NCBI GenBank assembly: GCA_009760855.2
Contig: WPIO01000026.1
Span: 1,180,001 to 1,244,000 of the forward strand
Length of the DNA: 64,000 nt
Direction of reading: 5' to 3'
DNA from: Cristatella mucedo
Lineage: Eukaryota; Bryozoa; Phylactolaemata; Cristatellidae
Shown: piece after piece, positions 21,862-33,249 of the stretch
Position numbering within the stretch: the first letter of the stretch is position 1
How the letters are laid out: the number at the start of each line of letters is the position of its first letter
The notes under the pieces: model-generated
What the model saw: the letters and a program-made list of their open reading frames with translations, nothing else
Told to the model about the DNA's origin: nothing
Databases searched by the model: none
Position numbers and translations under genes: made by a program

Positions 21862-24260
21862 AAATTAATTCTACTGAATCAACGGGTCTTACTCCGTCGG
21901 AAAGCTGCAATGCTATCTCATGCTAAGAGTCAGCTCCTCATGCTAACAGTTGGTATAGTTCAAGAGCATTAACAACTAACTAAGAAATGGCAACATTAAT
22001 AGAACCGGTTTAGTCCGATGAGCCCACACCTGTGTCTACTCCAATAATGGTGCAGGGGTATTCATAAGGTATGCTAGTCGAAACTGCAATACATGGGCTT
22101 TACAATCTTAAGACCAATTTCAGGACCACAATAATTGACGAAGCTTCACTTTATTAGTTTTCTTCTGCGATATACCCAGAAGGAGCTGAAGAACTTTGAG
22201 GCAGGGCTCATTTGGGAATTAAGTTTACTTTTAGTCAATTTAGAGCCTATTCGAAACCATTGAAAGCGAAAGCGCTAACATTAGTCTGTGCATTATGCAG
22301 AGCATCAGTGCTGAGCAATAAAGGCTAGCATTAAATTACACAGCATTACAATGATGTACACCACTGAAACTAATCGCCGGACGCTAACTTGTGACACTGA
22401 TTTGCCGCCTTGTATGAAACAGATACATGACTGAAGAGATCGGCTTTATAGCGGCAAAAGAGCCTTGAGGCTTTCAATCTGCTTGCAAAGGAGAATACAG
22501 AGTTACCTGTGGCATGACCTGAATCTACCAATCGGATGTCCAAGCGAGAGAATCACCGATGGTTACAAAATCCAACAGCTATCAAGAAATTTCATAGGCG
22601 GAACTGCTAAAAGTGAAACTTTCGCGTTCATGTCACATGTGTTCTATAAGCTTGGTTTTTTAGAGCAAACAATACTTAGTTCGGGTCTTCACAAGCGTGC
22701 CAAACGTATTATTAACGGATCGCAGGAAGGCGCTCGAGATTCTATAAATGAGTTGATGCCGCTTTTTATTATTTAAATCATGTGGCTACCTTATTAAAAA
22801 CCGATATCCCAAAATCCCAGATTAAGTTTAAGCGTCCAAGTAAATTATCGCCCAGCTTCCCTTCATAATTTTGATGCCAAAGATTCTTGAAAACATTTTA
22901 GCTAGGCAGCTTGTAGAGCACATTGAAAAGTATGAACTGTCAGACAATCTTTAGTTGGGACTCAAGGGACACCACTAAACCGAAACTGCTCTCCTCTCCT
23001 CCTTGTAAGCCATGATATCTTACTTAGCAACGACGGCAGGAATGTCACTGCCTAAGCACTGCTAGATCAATCAGCTGACCTTGACATTGTCAATGATGTT
23101 TTGCTGCTTGAACGATGGAGAAGAATGCTCGATTGGGCGGATGAATCGCATTGTTTATATCTTACTTTCCCGATCGTGTCCAGTCTGTGTCGTGTGGTGG
23201 TCTGGTCTCATCCACCACCCCCCCCCCAAGTTACCCGCGTAGCCCCACAAGCGTCCGCCCTAAGTCCTTTGCTATTCTCTATTCACGGTGAACCTCTGAT
23301 TTATATGGGTCAAAGGAATTGGCAGTTACATTTATGCTGACGATACTCTGCTGTATTTGTCGTTTAAATTTTCTGAATCTGTTGCAGCCTCTAATAAACT
23401 GAATACTCTCTCTGCAGGCGTTCGATTCTGGAGGTTGGCAATATTTCTCGAACTAAACGACGATAAAACTGAACTGTTGCTGAACGGACGCCCAGGCGTG
23501 TGACTGGACTAGAAGAAATTGCTCTTCCAGTAGGTGATGCTGTTGTGAGACTGTCACTACAAATTTAGGTGACGCCTTTGACAGTTAAACTTGCTTCCTT
23601 GTTCTGTCTTGGTTGGATAATTGCAGTTAGATTCTGGCTGGGCTACCTAACAAATGCCACTTGGCCACTGCAGCTGCTGATGGATATGGCTGCAAGGCTA
23701 GTTTACAGATCTCAGAGGAATGACCACGTGTTTTCTTTTCTGAAAGGGGCGAGATAGCTTCCGCTTGATCAGCAGATACAGAGTAAAGTTCTTAGGCTGA
23801 TCCACAAGGTCCAGTACGGCTTGGATTCTTCATACCAAGCTGAACAGCTGCATCAGTTCCAGCCTCCTCGTGCCCACCACGTCCTCAATGAAAAATAAAT
23901 CGGCTGCTTCTTTCCCCCATTTAAAGATGGCGGATGACAGAAGCCTTTGCTCAGCAGGCTATAGAGTGTTAAACTCACTCCCACTATTCTTGAGCAGCTA
24001 CATTTCTTTACCGGATACCGACTTCGGCACATTATTTTGAGCCATCATAAGCTCCTAATTCTAAGGTACTCACTACCTCAACTGCACTCCTAACTCAGCT
24101 ATGCTTCATACATTCCCTTAGATGAGTAAAATATTGTCTCTTTGCTACCGAATGTGTACTGAAAGCCACTTCGGCCCTGACTACGCTATAGAAACGTCTA
24201 CTACGTAATACCCACGTAGAGTTCATGGCTTTTTTAAATTGCGACTGAGATATATAAAAT
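21862..24260 (+). mobile_element. LINE-B copy with long 5' part
   Basis: Collinear with 55669-58060 and partly with 47605-49680. The 5' part (21862-22800) has no clear frame, apart from a 103-codon frame at 22465-22776 that is not conserved. RT remnants follow: an NYRPAS-like segment near 22850, LLLERW near 23100, a degraded motif B before SPLLFSI near 23270, and a motif-C region near 23340. The C-terminal region and the LINE-B 3' end lie at 23750-24260. Many stops and frameshifts; inactive. Confidence 0.7.
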
Positions 24261-24900
24261 TGCATACATTCTGAATCTTTGTCTGGTCAACAGGATTGGT
24301 AGTATGTGCTAATATTTATAATCAAAATGAAATTGCATACTAACAACAGCGTCCCGACGCTCTTAGGTCTCAGGTAAGGCACCATCCAAAAAGAAACTGC
24401 TTCAGAAGTGTTTCGCAATCGTCATTCTCTTGCTAGATAGACGGGCTATTAGAAAAACAGCTTAGGTAAAGCACGAGGTCCGTGATTCACATCAACTCAT
24501 AGAGCCATGCAGCATTTTTCACAACTAGAGGTAGTGATACGACCAAAAGAGATTTGCATAGAAGAACCTGCGATGATGCCTTTCTATAAAGATCTAAATC
24601 GCATAATATTGCCAACATTATACAGAGATACAGGGAAAAGCTTGTATCTACGACTCAAGATTTACCTGTAAAATTCTATTGCCACGAGAAGGGGATTCTT
24701 GACAAGTTGCCGAGGCAAAATCATGCGTTCAAGCTTCATCTTTACTTCACGCACTATCATGGATTGATACCAGGTGGAGTGAGTAGTCTGTATTTATTTA
24801 ATACATCTGCGAATGTAACTCCATAAATCAAAAAAGAGTTTGCCGCTATTTTTCATAGTGAACTCGATGGATAAGTTATTTCCAGTAGGAATCCATATAG
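24261..24900. repeat. Flank shared with 49.68-50.30 kb
   Basis: Similarity to 49680-50300 continues past the LINE-B 3' end (for example GGCACCATCCAAA, GCAATCGTC and CTTCATCTTTACTTCACG segments). So these two copies share more than the retrotransposon and were probably duplicated as genomic DNA. Confidence 0.55.
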
Positions 24901-25229
24901 ACTATATCTCACCCAACAAGGAGAAAGTAAGAAAAATCACTGAGTCAGAACGGCAGCTGAAAGAGATAGAAGAATAGAAGTAGGAGCTCATGACATCTTG
25001 AAAAGATGTGGCATAATCTTCACAAGAAAAGTGATATAATGTAATGCATCCCGTCTGTATCTCCACAAAGCCTGAAAGACTATTTTGGTGGTACACAGGA
25101 GAGTTTTTTATAGAGCACTTCAAGCCAAAGTGGCTTTTGAAGGGCATTTGGTAGTCAACAGACCTAATCACACGCAACACAAATTAAGTAACAAGCCTAG
25201 AGGAGTCAGGAGAAGAGTTGATGTGATAA
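24901..25229. other. Nothing recognised
   Basis: Short frames only, on both strands. Confidence 0.4.
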
Positions 25230-25470
25230 GTACCATGGAAGCAGCAGCTCTGGATGGCTTGAAGAAGATGTGCCATAGTCGGCAGCAGCTCAGTAGTTGT
25301 CGTTACGTAAGAATTGTGGAATAGAGTTCCACACTCTAGGAACTGCGAAGCAAGAGCTTCTGTCGTTAGTGGTGCTAAAGTGGAGGAATGAAACAGCTAA
25401 TTTAAATTCCATACTGGACCTGAGGGCACGAGGAGGTTCAAACTGGCCCAGCAGTTTAACTGGGCATGCA
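25230..25470 (-). mobile_element. LINE-B fragment
   Basis: Minus-strand piece of the LINE-B C-terminal region, similar to 10420-10640 (TGTCGTTRCGTAAGAATTGTG segment). Confidence 0.6.
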
Positions 25471-25599
25471 GAAGCCTAGCCATGGCGGGCCTTGTGCATC
25501 AGCGCAAGAACCTTTCTCAGTATCCGTCCATCAGCCCGCAGCTGCCCAAACTCATTCAACGAAGGAAACACACGATTAAAGCTCTTGATATCGTAAGCT

Positions 25600-25890
25600 A
25601 TCCTTGCGCCCATATTCATCGCCAGCAGCAATGAGGTACTCTTCGTCTCCCGACTATGGCTCGTCATTTTCAGCGATCCTGAGCTGCTACTTCCATGCTA
25701 CTCACTACCTCCACTGCTCTCCCACTCTTTCACGCTTCCCACTTTCTCTTTGTTGCATAAGACGAAGTCTGTTGGCCCCTGAATGCTTAGCAAAAGCCGC
25801 TTAGGCTTTGAGTGAGCTATGCAAAACTCTTCTGCCTAATACCCACAACACCCACATAGTCTTTACGGCTTCGTGGAGTTACAGACGGGG
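25600..25890 (+). mobile_element. LINE-B 3' end
   Basis: Plus-strand LINE-B terminus carrying the CCGCTTAGGCTTTGAGTG and CACCCACATAGTCTTTACGG segments. It lies back to back with the opposite-strand fragment just before it. Confidence 0.65.
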
Positions 25891-26549
25891 ATAGATGACA
25901 TTAATAGCGGCTTGTTTGGCACCCTAGCCAAAATACAAGTACGACAATCTTTCGAAGACAATACTAAGAAGCTATTTAAATTTCTTGCAAACCACCGTGG
26001 CAGAGAGTTCCTAAGCTTAGATAGCGATCGGACATGATGGCTACCTGTGGATGCAGTGTGATTAGCGAAACATCCCAAATGTATTCTGCTATCGGTGACG
26101 ATAAGTAAATTTTGACCACAAGGTGATTTTCTGACCAAAGAATCACCTATTAGAACACCAAATCTTTTCAGTAGATACACACGCTTGAGCTGCCCTATTA
26201 CCAGCGTTCCGTCTTTTCGTTGTTCAATTTAAGGATTCATGAAGTCTGTGCTAAGTATGCGTAACATGTAATTCTGAAAATAAACCCTATGCAACTTGCT
26301 AAAACAGTTATTCAGACTGTAGAGCCTGTTTCTTCAGTGCAGGAAAGATTCTGGAATAAGTTAGACTTCTCATAAGTGTACCAATATCAGCATTATACCT
26401 GGCTAAGTACTAAAAGATCACTGAATTCTTCTAACTGATTCTGAGAGTTTAAGGCCAAACAATGAGTTATCGGATAGCTTGTTCCCTGCTGTTGAAGCTG
26501 AATGCATTTTCCTCAAATTTGTGTCATGTAGGTGACATTTTGGCTTTTA
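25891..26549. other. Nothing recognised
   Basis: AT-rich spacer. The frame at 25863-26180 on the minus strand has no recognisable domain. Confidence 0.4.
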
Positions 26550-28118
26550 AAATAATAATACTAACAATAATACACTTGATAATGTGCCCCCCGAGAATCC
26601 GATCACTTTTCATTTGCTGCAAAAGAAATACGATTGAATGTTAAGTGGTATTGTGCTTGATAAACAATATGAATAACATGATTAGGGGTGACATGCACAG
26701 GGTCAGCGTGCTAGAGTGATTAGTGGCAGTATGCAACAGTGTTAACATGCAAACCCACATAAAAGACGTACCACAGGGATCCACTAAATGCTGCCATACA
26801 AGGTTGCGTTTTTAATTGCTTTTTAAATGTGGTTTATTCAGGATGTGTCGTGACGGAAGTCGGCAGTGATTTTCAGGCTTTGGAATCATACGAACTGAAT
26901 GCATGTTCTCCATACGATTTGAGGTTTTCACGACGAATAGGGAAACAGTTTGTTTCCGAAAAGCGGATGGTACGATGCTTGGCCTTCGTTGGGAATTAAG
27001 TCTGATAGGTAGTCTGGAGCCAAAGAATGAAGGGACCTAAAAGTGAGCGACAAAGCCTTGAAGGCGATCCGTTGCTTGAGTGGTAGCCAGTGAAGATCGG
27101 CGAGAAGTGGTGTGATGTGGCAACTGCGAGGCTCACGGTAGACAGGCCTAGCTGCAGAGTTTTGCTCCAGCTGTAAGTGCCCGAGCACACATGCGGGAAG
27201 GCCAACAAGCAGTGAGTTACAAAAGTCAAGATGAGATGTCACAAAAGCATGAACCAGCTTAGACGTGGCATCCCTATCTAAACAAGCCCGAATTTTACCA
27301 ACGCTATGTAGCTGAAAGAAGGCAGATTTGATTGTGGAGCTGATGTGGTCGTCTAACGAAGGTCGCTCTAGAACATGGCACCAAGATTTCGTGCAGATTC
27401 AACTGGAGATATGCTGGTAGAGCCGACTTTGAGCGTCAGCCTTTCCAATTCTTAAATCCCACTTGATTTGCCCATAACTAGTAAGTTAGTTTTATCGTCG
27501 GTTAATATAAAAAACAATAAATAGCTGTCATCAATGCGTGGATGTCATCAATTCATGCAGCAAGGGAGTTGAGAGAATTCGACGTGCTGTAGGACTGGGA
27601 GGGATCTAAGCAAAGGTACAACTGAGTGTTATCCGCATGGTAGTGAAAGCCTAGATTGTGCATGGCAATCACATCAGCAAGAGGGAGAGAATAAACCGTG
27701 AAAAGAACTAGACCGGAGGCACGGAGCGCTGAGTTGCCCCATATTTCAGATGTACATCGGATGATCTTTTTCCATTCGCGTCCTTCACCCTGGAGTCTGC
27801 CACCGAGACAGGACCTGAACCGTTGCTGAGCAGTGCCTGCGATGCCCAGGCGAGATGATAGGCGCTCTAGCAGAACTTTGTGATCGATGGTATACTATAA
27901 TACCCTGGAGTCTGCCACTGAGATAGGACCTGAACCATTGCTGAGCAGTGCCTGCGATGCCTAGGCGAGATGATAGGCGCTCTAGCAGAACTTTGTGATC
28001 GATGGTATACTATAATACCCTGGAGTCTGCCACTGAGATAGGACCTGAACCATTGCTGAGCAGTGCCAGTGATGCCTAGGCGAGATGATAGGCGCTCTAG
28101 CAGAACTTTGTGATTGTT
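26550..28118 (-). mobile_element. LINE-A copy with tandemly triplicated RT segment
   Basis: Minus-strand LINE-A. The 3' tail (ATA repeats) and hairpin segment are at 26550-26640 and the 3' UTR follows. The C-terminal frames around 26928-27242 contain [18 protein letters not shown]. Further 5' lie degraded motif C and motif B. At the 5' end a 115-bp RT segment is repeated three times in tandem (listed separately). Multiple frameshifts. Confidence 0.85.
27787..28118. repeat. 115-bp tandem repeat, three units, from LINE-A RT
   Basis: Units begin at ACCCTGGAGTCTGCCAC at 27787, 27902 and 28017. Units 2 and 3 are almost identical and unit 1 differs by a few transitions. On the minus strand the unit corresponds to the LINE-A RT segment around the LSSRLGITGTALQWF region. 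Confidence 0.9.
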
Positions 28119-28780
28119 AGTACTAAAAGCTTTGATTTTTTATGACCTACAGCACAATACCCATGAGATGCATCCACTCTTTGCAAAGAAACGTCAAGCG
28201 ATACGTCTAGAGAGGTTTTTACATTTCGTCTACTTCCAAACTCCCTTCGTATCTTCCTTTTTTGAATTCTGACAAACTCACTCAAGGAAAGGCTGAATTA
28301 GCTAATTACAGCAACACAGATGCCAGTAATTTGTCTTGTTTTCTGAAACACATTTAGCTGGGTAACCTTTGTAAAATTCACTCTGTATTTAACAGCAATA
28401 CTGTCAATATCTCAATTAAGAAAAATGAATGAATGTGCTATTCTTCGCTGCTTGCCAACCAATTTTTCTGCTAATGTAGCATAACCTCATCCAAGGTAGT
28501 CTTACTTTAATGTTGACCAGCTGCTTGTAATTTGCATCAAGTAGGCAGATTTAGAAATTGGTTATGATGTAGGAGGCAATAAACTTTAGAATTAGCTGAC
28601 GGTAATACAGCCTAAAATTGAAAATATGGATATCCGTAAGGCACTGCAGAATATAAATACTCCCTCACAGCATTAACACTAGGTAATTCATGTCATTTAA
28701 TTTTTAGCCATTGAATGAAAAGTGAGTTATCCTTATCAAATAAGCATACATTTATAGATTACATAACTCCCTAAGCACAT
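28119..28780. other. Nothing recognised
   Basis: AT-rich spacer with no frames of note. Confidence 0.4.
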
Positions 28781-29555
28781 TCCTCTCTGTGGAATGGGCT
28801 GAGAGGGATGCCATTAGAAAGACTTGTGGCGAGGCTAGGATTCTTAGGAATCCTCCTAGGGGTTATATCTCATCAATGATATCAAGGATCACTTACTTGA
28901 ATATCATAAAGCTCTACTAGTATACAAAGTAACCTACCTTTAAAGTATTAAGTTTAAAGAATTAAACAAAGCAATCAAGAGTTGGTAAGGAGTTTCAATT
29001 TGTGTTTCTGAGTTAGAAGCTCAGATACTTCAACAAACTCTAATCTAAGAAGGAGTCCACCATATTAACGTTCTTACCACTAAATAGTGAAACTGTAATC
29101 TATAAGTGCTCAGAGATGAGAGGGACCCTTTGCATGGACAGCTAGACCAGCCTAGCTAATATGAAGGAACTCTCTTTAGGGAGTCTCTCCCCTTCGCTAA
29201 ACCCCTCTTTAGGAGGGACGTCTTGGAGGAAGTTAAGGGACCCTCCCCTCAAGAGACTCCAGCTCTTTAGAGACTCCTTTCGGAGTTGACAAACCTCTCT
29301 TGGTAATATCGAGTCCAGGTAGACCCCTATTTCTGGGGCCCCTAACCCCCTCCTTCAAGGAGGACTTAAGTCAAGGAAAGTCATACACATCTTGGGATGT
29401 GGAGGCTAAGTCTGAAGGCCTAAGGGCTTATAATGTATTTCTATTTCCAACAGGAAGAGAATTTTCTAGAGATTTTATGTGCCTGCGAGAGGCAACTCCT
29501 CATTTTGGAACCCCTCCTCTTTGGTATGCACATTCCAGAGGAGAGTATATAATCC
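28780..29555. other. Hairpin-dense CTCC/GGAG block, left part
   Basis: Compositionally unlike its surroundings. Short perfect inverted repeats occur repeatedly, usually CTCC-type arms around TTTA/TTCA-type loops: AGGATTC/GAATCCT at 28837-28854, CCCTC-TTTAG-GAGGG near 29206, and TCCTT-C-AAGGA near 29353. The frame at 29300-29659 shows no domain and runs into the LINE-A tail. The block resumes after the LINE-A insertion at 29958. Confidence 0.5.
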
Positions 29556-29957
29556 TTATAATAATAATATTAATAATAATGCACTTGATAAAGCGCCCTC
29601 GGAGAACTCAATCTCTGTCTAGGCGCTTTACATTTGCTGCAAACGCGAAGCGCGATTGAATGATGAATTTTTATCATACTTGATAAACAACATGAATAGC
29701 ATGGTTAGGGGTTACATGCACATGGTCAGCGTGCAAATATGGTTAGTGGCAGCATGCATAGTGTCAGCAGGCATAAGCACCAGAAGAACGAATCACAGGG
29801 ACCTACTAAATGCTGCCCTAAATGGGTGTGTTTTTAGGTTCTTTTTAAATGTGGTCAAGTCAGGGGATGTTCTGGCACAAGTCGGGAGGGAGTTTCATGC
29901 TTTGGGAGCATACGAACTAAATGCATGGTCTCGAAAGGATTTGAGGTGTGTACGAGA
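29556..29957 (-). mobile_element. LINE-A 3' end fragment
   Basis: Minus-strand, 5'-truncated LINE-A: ATA tail, AAAGCGCC/GGCGCTTT hairpin segment and 3' UTR up to the last part of the ORF. It appears inserted into the hairpin-dense block, which continues on both sides. Confidence 0.8.
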
Positions 29958-30660
29958 CCCTTTGGGGTTATACTTTGGTATATCGCTGAAGGAATAGAAT
30001 ACCCGAGACACATACTTTAGTCCAAGGAAGTGCTAGGTACTCACTTAGATACTATAGAGTATACTAGAGGTTTAAGAGGGATTAGGCTGATTAAGCTTGG
30101 CTCACTCCGTTCTCGCTTGCTTGAGTGAGAGGTTTATCGGCCTCCGATAACCTATCTCAGATCATACTCCCGTTAGAGTATAGGACTCTCCCTCGCCAAG
30201 TACAAGCATATAGGAGTAGTCTCTCCTTTTGAGGCTACATGGAGTGGAGCCTCATCGAGGATCATGTCTTTTTTATATTCACCTTTCCTCGATTTTCAAC
30301 ATCTATCAACTGATACAGATGTGATTAGTTAGTAGAGATTAGCAACTTACAGAAGGTTAACCCTGAGCGTTCGAATCGTCTTAAGATCTTCCTATTATTA
30401 TTGTTGAGTTTTGATTCTTATTCCCTAAGGCAGTTGGAGTGGGCTTTAGCCCTCTCCTAAAGAACTCTCGGTGAGTCCTTAGCTGAGCTAGCCGGACTGG
30501 GTCCTCTATACTTCCGAGAGAGGAGTCTAGACTCACCCCCTACTCTCTCTCATTTCCTCCAGGATAATAGGCCCTCGGAGGAGGTATAGGGACCCTCCCC
30601 ACAAAAGACTTGAGCTCCATCGAGACTTCCAGAGTTTTCATTTACGCATAAATTGAATCA
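29958..30660. other. Hairpin-dense CTCC/GGAG block, right part
   Basis: Same character as the left part, for example GGTTTATCGG and CCGATAACC near 30130, and many CTCTC/GAGAG arms to 30640. No gene is recognisable. Origin unknown. Confidence 0.45.
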
Positions 30661-31334
30661 ATCTATATTTTAATAATACATATTGATTAAAATGTAGTCA
30701 ACTAAGTGGGAGGCCTACAAAACAGTTTTCGTCGTGCCTGTTGGGAATCAAAGCAAGGCATGGGTGTCTAATCCACGTTCAAATACGGCTATATAATTCT
30801 TGAAGTTAAGTAGAACATATAAATGATACTCACCACCAGAATGACCTCAACGGTCTGATAAGACTACTTGCTACAACAATTTCCAGTGATGAGCTTTCGA
30901 AAATTAGGGTCAAGGAGTGAAACTTTTTACACTAAATTGTTAAAGTAACAGAGCACAGAAAACATTGCAAACTACTATTTCCTGCTTCTTGAACTGGTAA
31001 GATGGGCTGTGCTTCTGCTGCTGTGTGGCCAGTCTATTCGTGGCTATAGGAAGTACCCGTGGCCCTAGTTAATGCTACCTATTTATTTCAGTTTATCAAT
31101 CTTTGAAGCCATTCTACTTCATAACGGAACAAGTACCCATTCTATCCTACGGCTCACTTTGTGTAACTTGAAGAAGCATAACAATTACTTGACGTTGCTA
31201 AATGCCTTAAAGTAAGGCAACTACAGCCAAGAGGTCATTGGTGATTCACAAAATAGTGCCATTCCCGATGAGCCTCCAGTGTGGTTGCACAACGTATACT
31301 TGAAAAGGACTAGCTGATTAAACAGCCTCTTTTA
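30661..31334. other. Nothing recognised
   Basis: AT-rich spacer. Confidence 0.4.
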
Positions 31335-31473
31335 TATAGCGACGGAAGAGCTTTAATGGCTATCACCACCGCTTGCAGCTGTGATAAAGGATCGCCCACC
31401 ATAGGATTCAAACTCACGACCTCGGGATCAAGGTCGTGAAAAGGAACCAAACTAACTACTTGCTTTCTTAACC
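31335..31473 (-). mobile_element. SINE2 copy (tRNA-related)
   Basis: On the minus strand it has a tRNA-like head, GGGCGGTTAAGAAAGC ..., a B-box-like GAGTTTGAATCC, then GGTGGTGATAGCCATTAAAG and CTCTTCCGTCGCTATATAAA. The body after the B box matches 62400-62490 and 35395-35460, which defines a second SINE family. Confidence 0.6.
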
Positions 31474-33033
31474 GCCCAGTCTCCCTTCTACCATTCCTAT
31501 CAAAGACACTGGAACGCATCGGGGCAGACCAGCTGAACTCATATATCGAAACTTCAAACCTTGCTAGTAAGTTCCCGTCTGGCTTTAGAGCTAATCACTC
31601 CACAAAGTCAGCATTGCTTAGGGTATACAACGACCTACTTAGGAATGTAGACACGGGTAGAATGTCTCTGCTTGTTTTGCTCGATCTTTCGGCAGTTTTT
31701 GATACCATCGATCAAAAAGTTCTTCTAGAGCGCCTTTCATCTTGCCTGGGCATCACTGGCACTGCTCTGCAATGGTTCAGGTCCTATCTCAGTGGGAGAC
31801 TCCAGAGTATTGACGTGAATGGACAAAGATCATCTGAGGTACCTCTGAAATATGGGGTACCTAAGGGCTCCGTGCTAGGTCCGGTTCTATTCACGGCTTA
31901 TACTCTCCCTCTTGTGGATGTGATTGCCAAGCACAATCTAGGCTTTCACTTCTATGCAGGTGAAACTCAGTTGTAGGTTAGCTTTGATCACTTCCAGCCT
32001 TCGAGCACCTCAAATTCTCTCAACTCACTTGCTGCATGTATTAATGACATCCGCACATGGATGGCAGCAAATTTTCTAAAAATTAAACGATGAAAAAATC
32101 TAACTTACTAGTTATGGGCAAACCCATTGTGATTTAGAAATTGGAAAGGCTAACGCTCAAAATTGGCTCTGTCCGAATATCTCCAGTTGAATTAGCTCAA
32201 AATCTAGGTTTCATGTTCCAAAGTGACCTCTCGTAAGACAACCACATCAACTCCACAGTCAAATCTGCCTTTCAGCTATATAACATTCCTAAAATTCGTT
32301 CTTGTTTAGATAAAGTTGGTCCATACATTTGTGACATTCCGTCTAGACGTCTGTAACTCACTGCTCTCTGGCCTACCGGCAGTTGTGATCAGGCGATTGC
32401 AGCTGGAGCGAAAATCTGTAGCTTGGCTTGTCTATCGTGAGCGTCTCAGTTGCCACATCACACCACTTCTCGCCGACCTGCACTGGCTACCAGTCAAGCA
32501 GCGGATTTACTTCAAGGTTTTGTCGCTCACTTTTAGGTCACTTCATTCTTTGGCACCAGCCTATCTCTCAGATCTACTCCCCCACCAGGCCAAGCATAGT
32601 ACCACCCGCTTTTCTGAATCCAACAGTCTACCAATTTCTCGTACAAACCTCAAAGCCTTTGGAGACCGTGAATTTAGTTCGTATGCTCCCAAAGCCTGGA
32701 AATCCCTCTCGACTTGCGTCAGAACATCCCCTGACTTTACCACATTTAAAAAGAACTTAAAAACACACCTATTTAGGACAGCATTTAGTGAGTCCCTGTG
32801 ATTCGTCCTTCATGTGCTTGTGCTTGCTGGCACTGTGCATGCTGCCACTAACCACATTTGCATGCTGACCCTGTGCATGTCACTCCTAACCATGTTATTC
32901 TTGTTTTTTTATCAAGCATGATATTACTCACCATTAAATTGCATTTCCCTTTGTAGCAAATGTAAAGTGCCTACAAAGAGATTGAGTTCTCTGAGGGCGC
33001 TTTATCAACTGCATTATTATAATTATTATTATA
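31474..33033 (+). mobile_element. LINE-A copy, RT to 3' tail
   Basis: Begins in the RT N-terminal region (LPFLSKTLER-like), then motif A DLSAVFDTID, motif B YGVPKGSVLGPVLF (Q to K), and motif C changed to YAGETQL followed by a stop. The frame breaks several times (near 31.97, 32.09 and 32.23 kb). The C-terminus contains [18 protein letters not shown] and a KNLKTHLFRTAF end. The 3' UTR carries the hairpin and an ATT tail. The change of the catalytic YADD to YAGE and the many frameshifts make it inactive. Confidence 0.9.
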
Positions 33034-33249
33034 ATTTATTTACCGAAGTTCGATTCGTTAAAATTTATTTCTGACAAAATTTAAACTACGAAACTCGAAG
33101 TTGTCGCTTGATAATCACATATAGTTTAATTTCAAGTTAAATACTGCTCTAGTCATAAAAAAGAGGTTTTCGGAAAGTGTGGCTATTTTCTGTACTGCTA
33201 AGGCCAAAGCAATTACTATAAATTATTGCAAAAAATTTCACCCGTCTCT
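33034..33249. other. Spacer
   Basis: AT-rich; nothing recognised. Confidence 0.4.
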
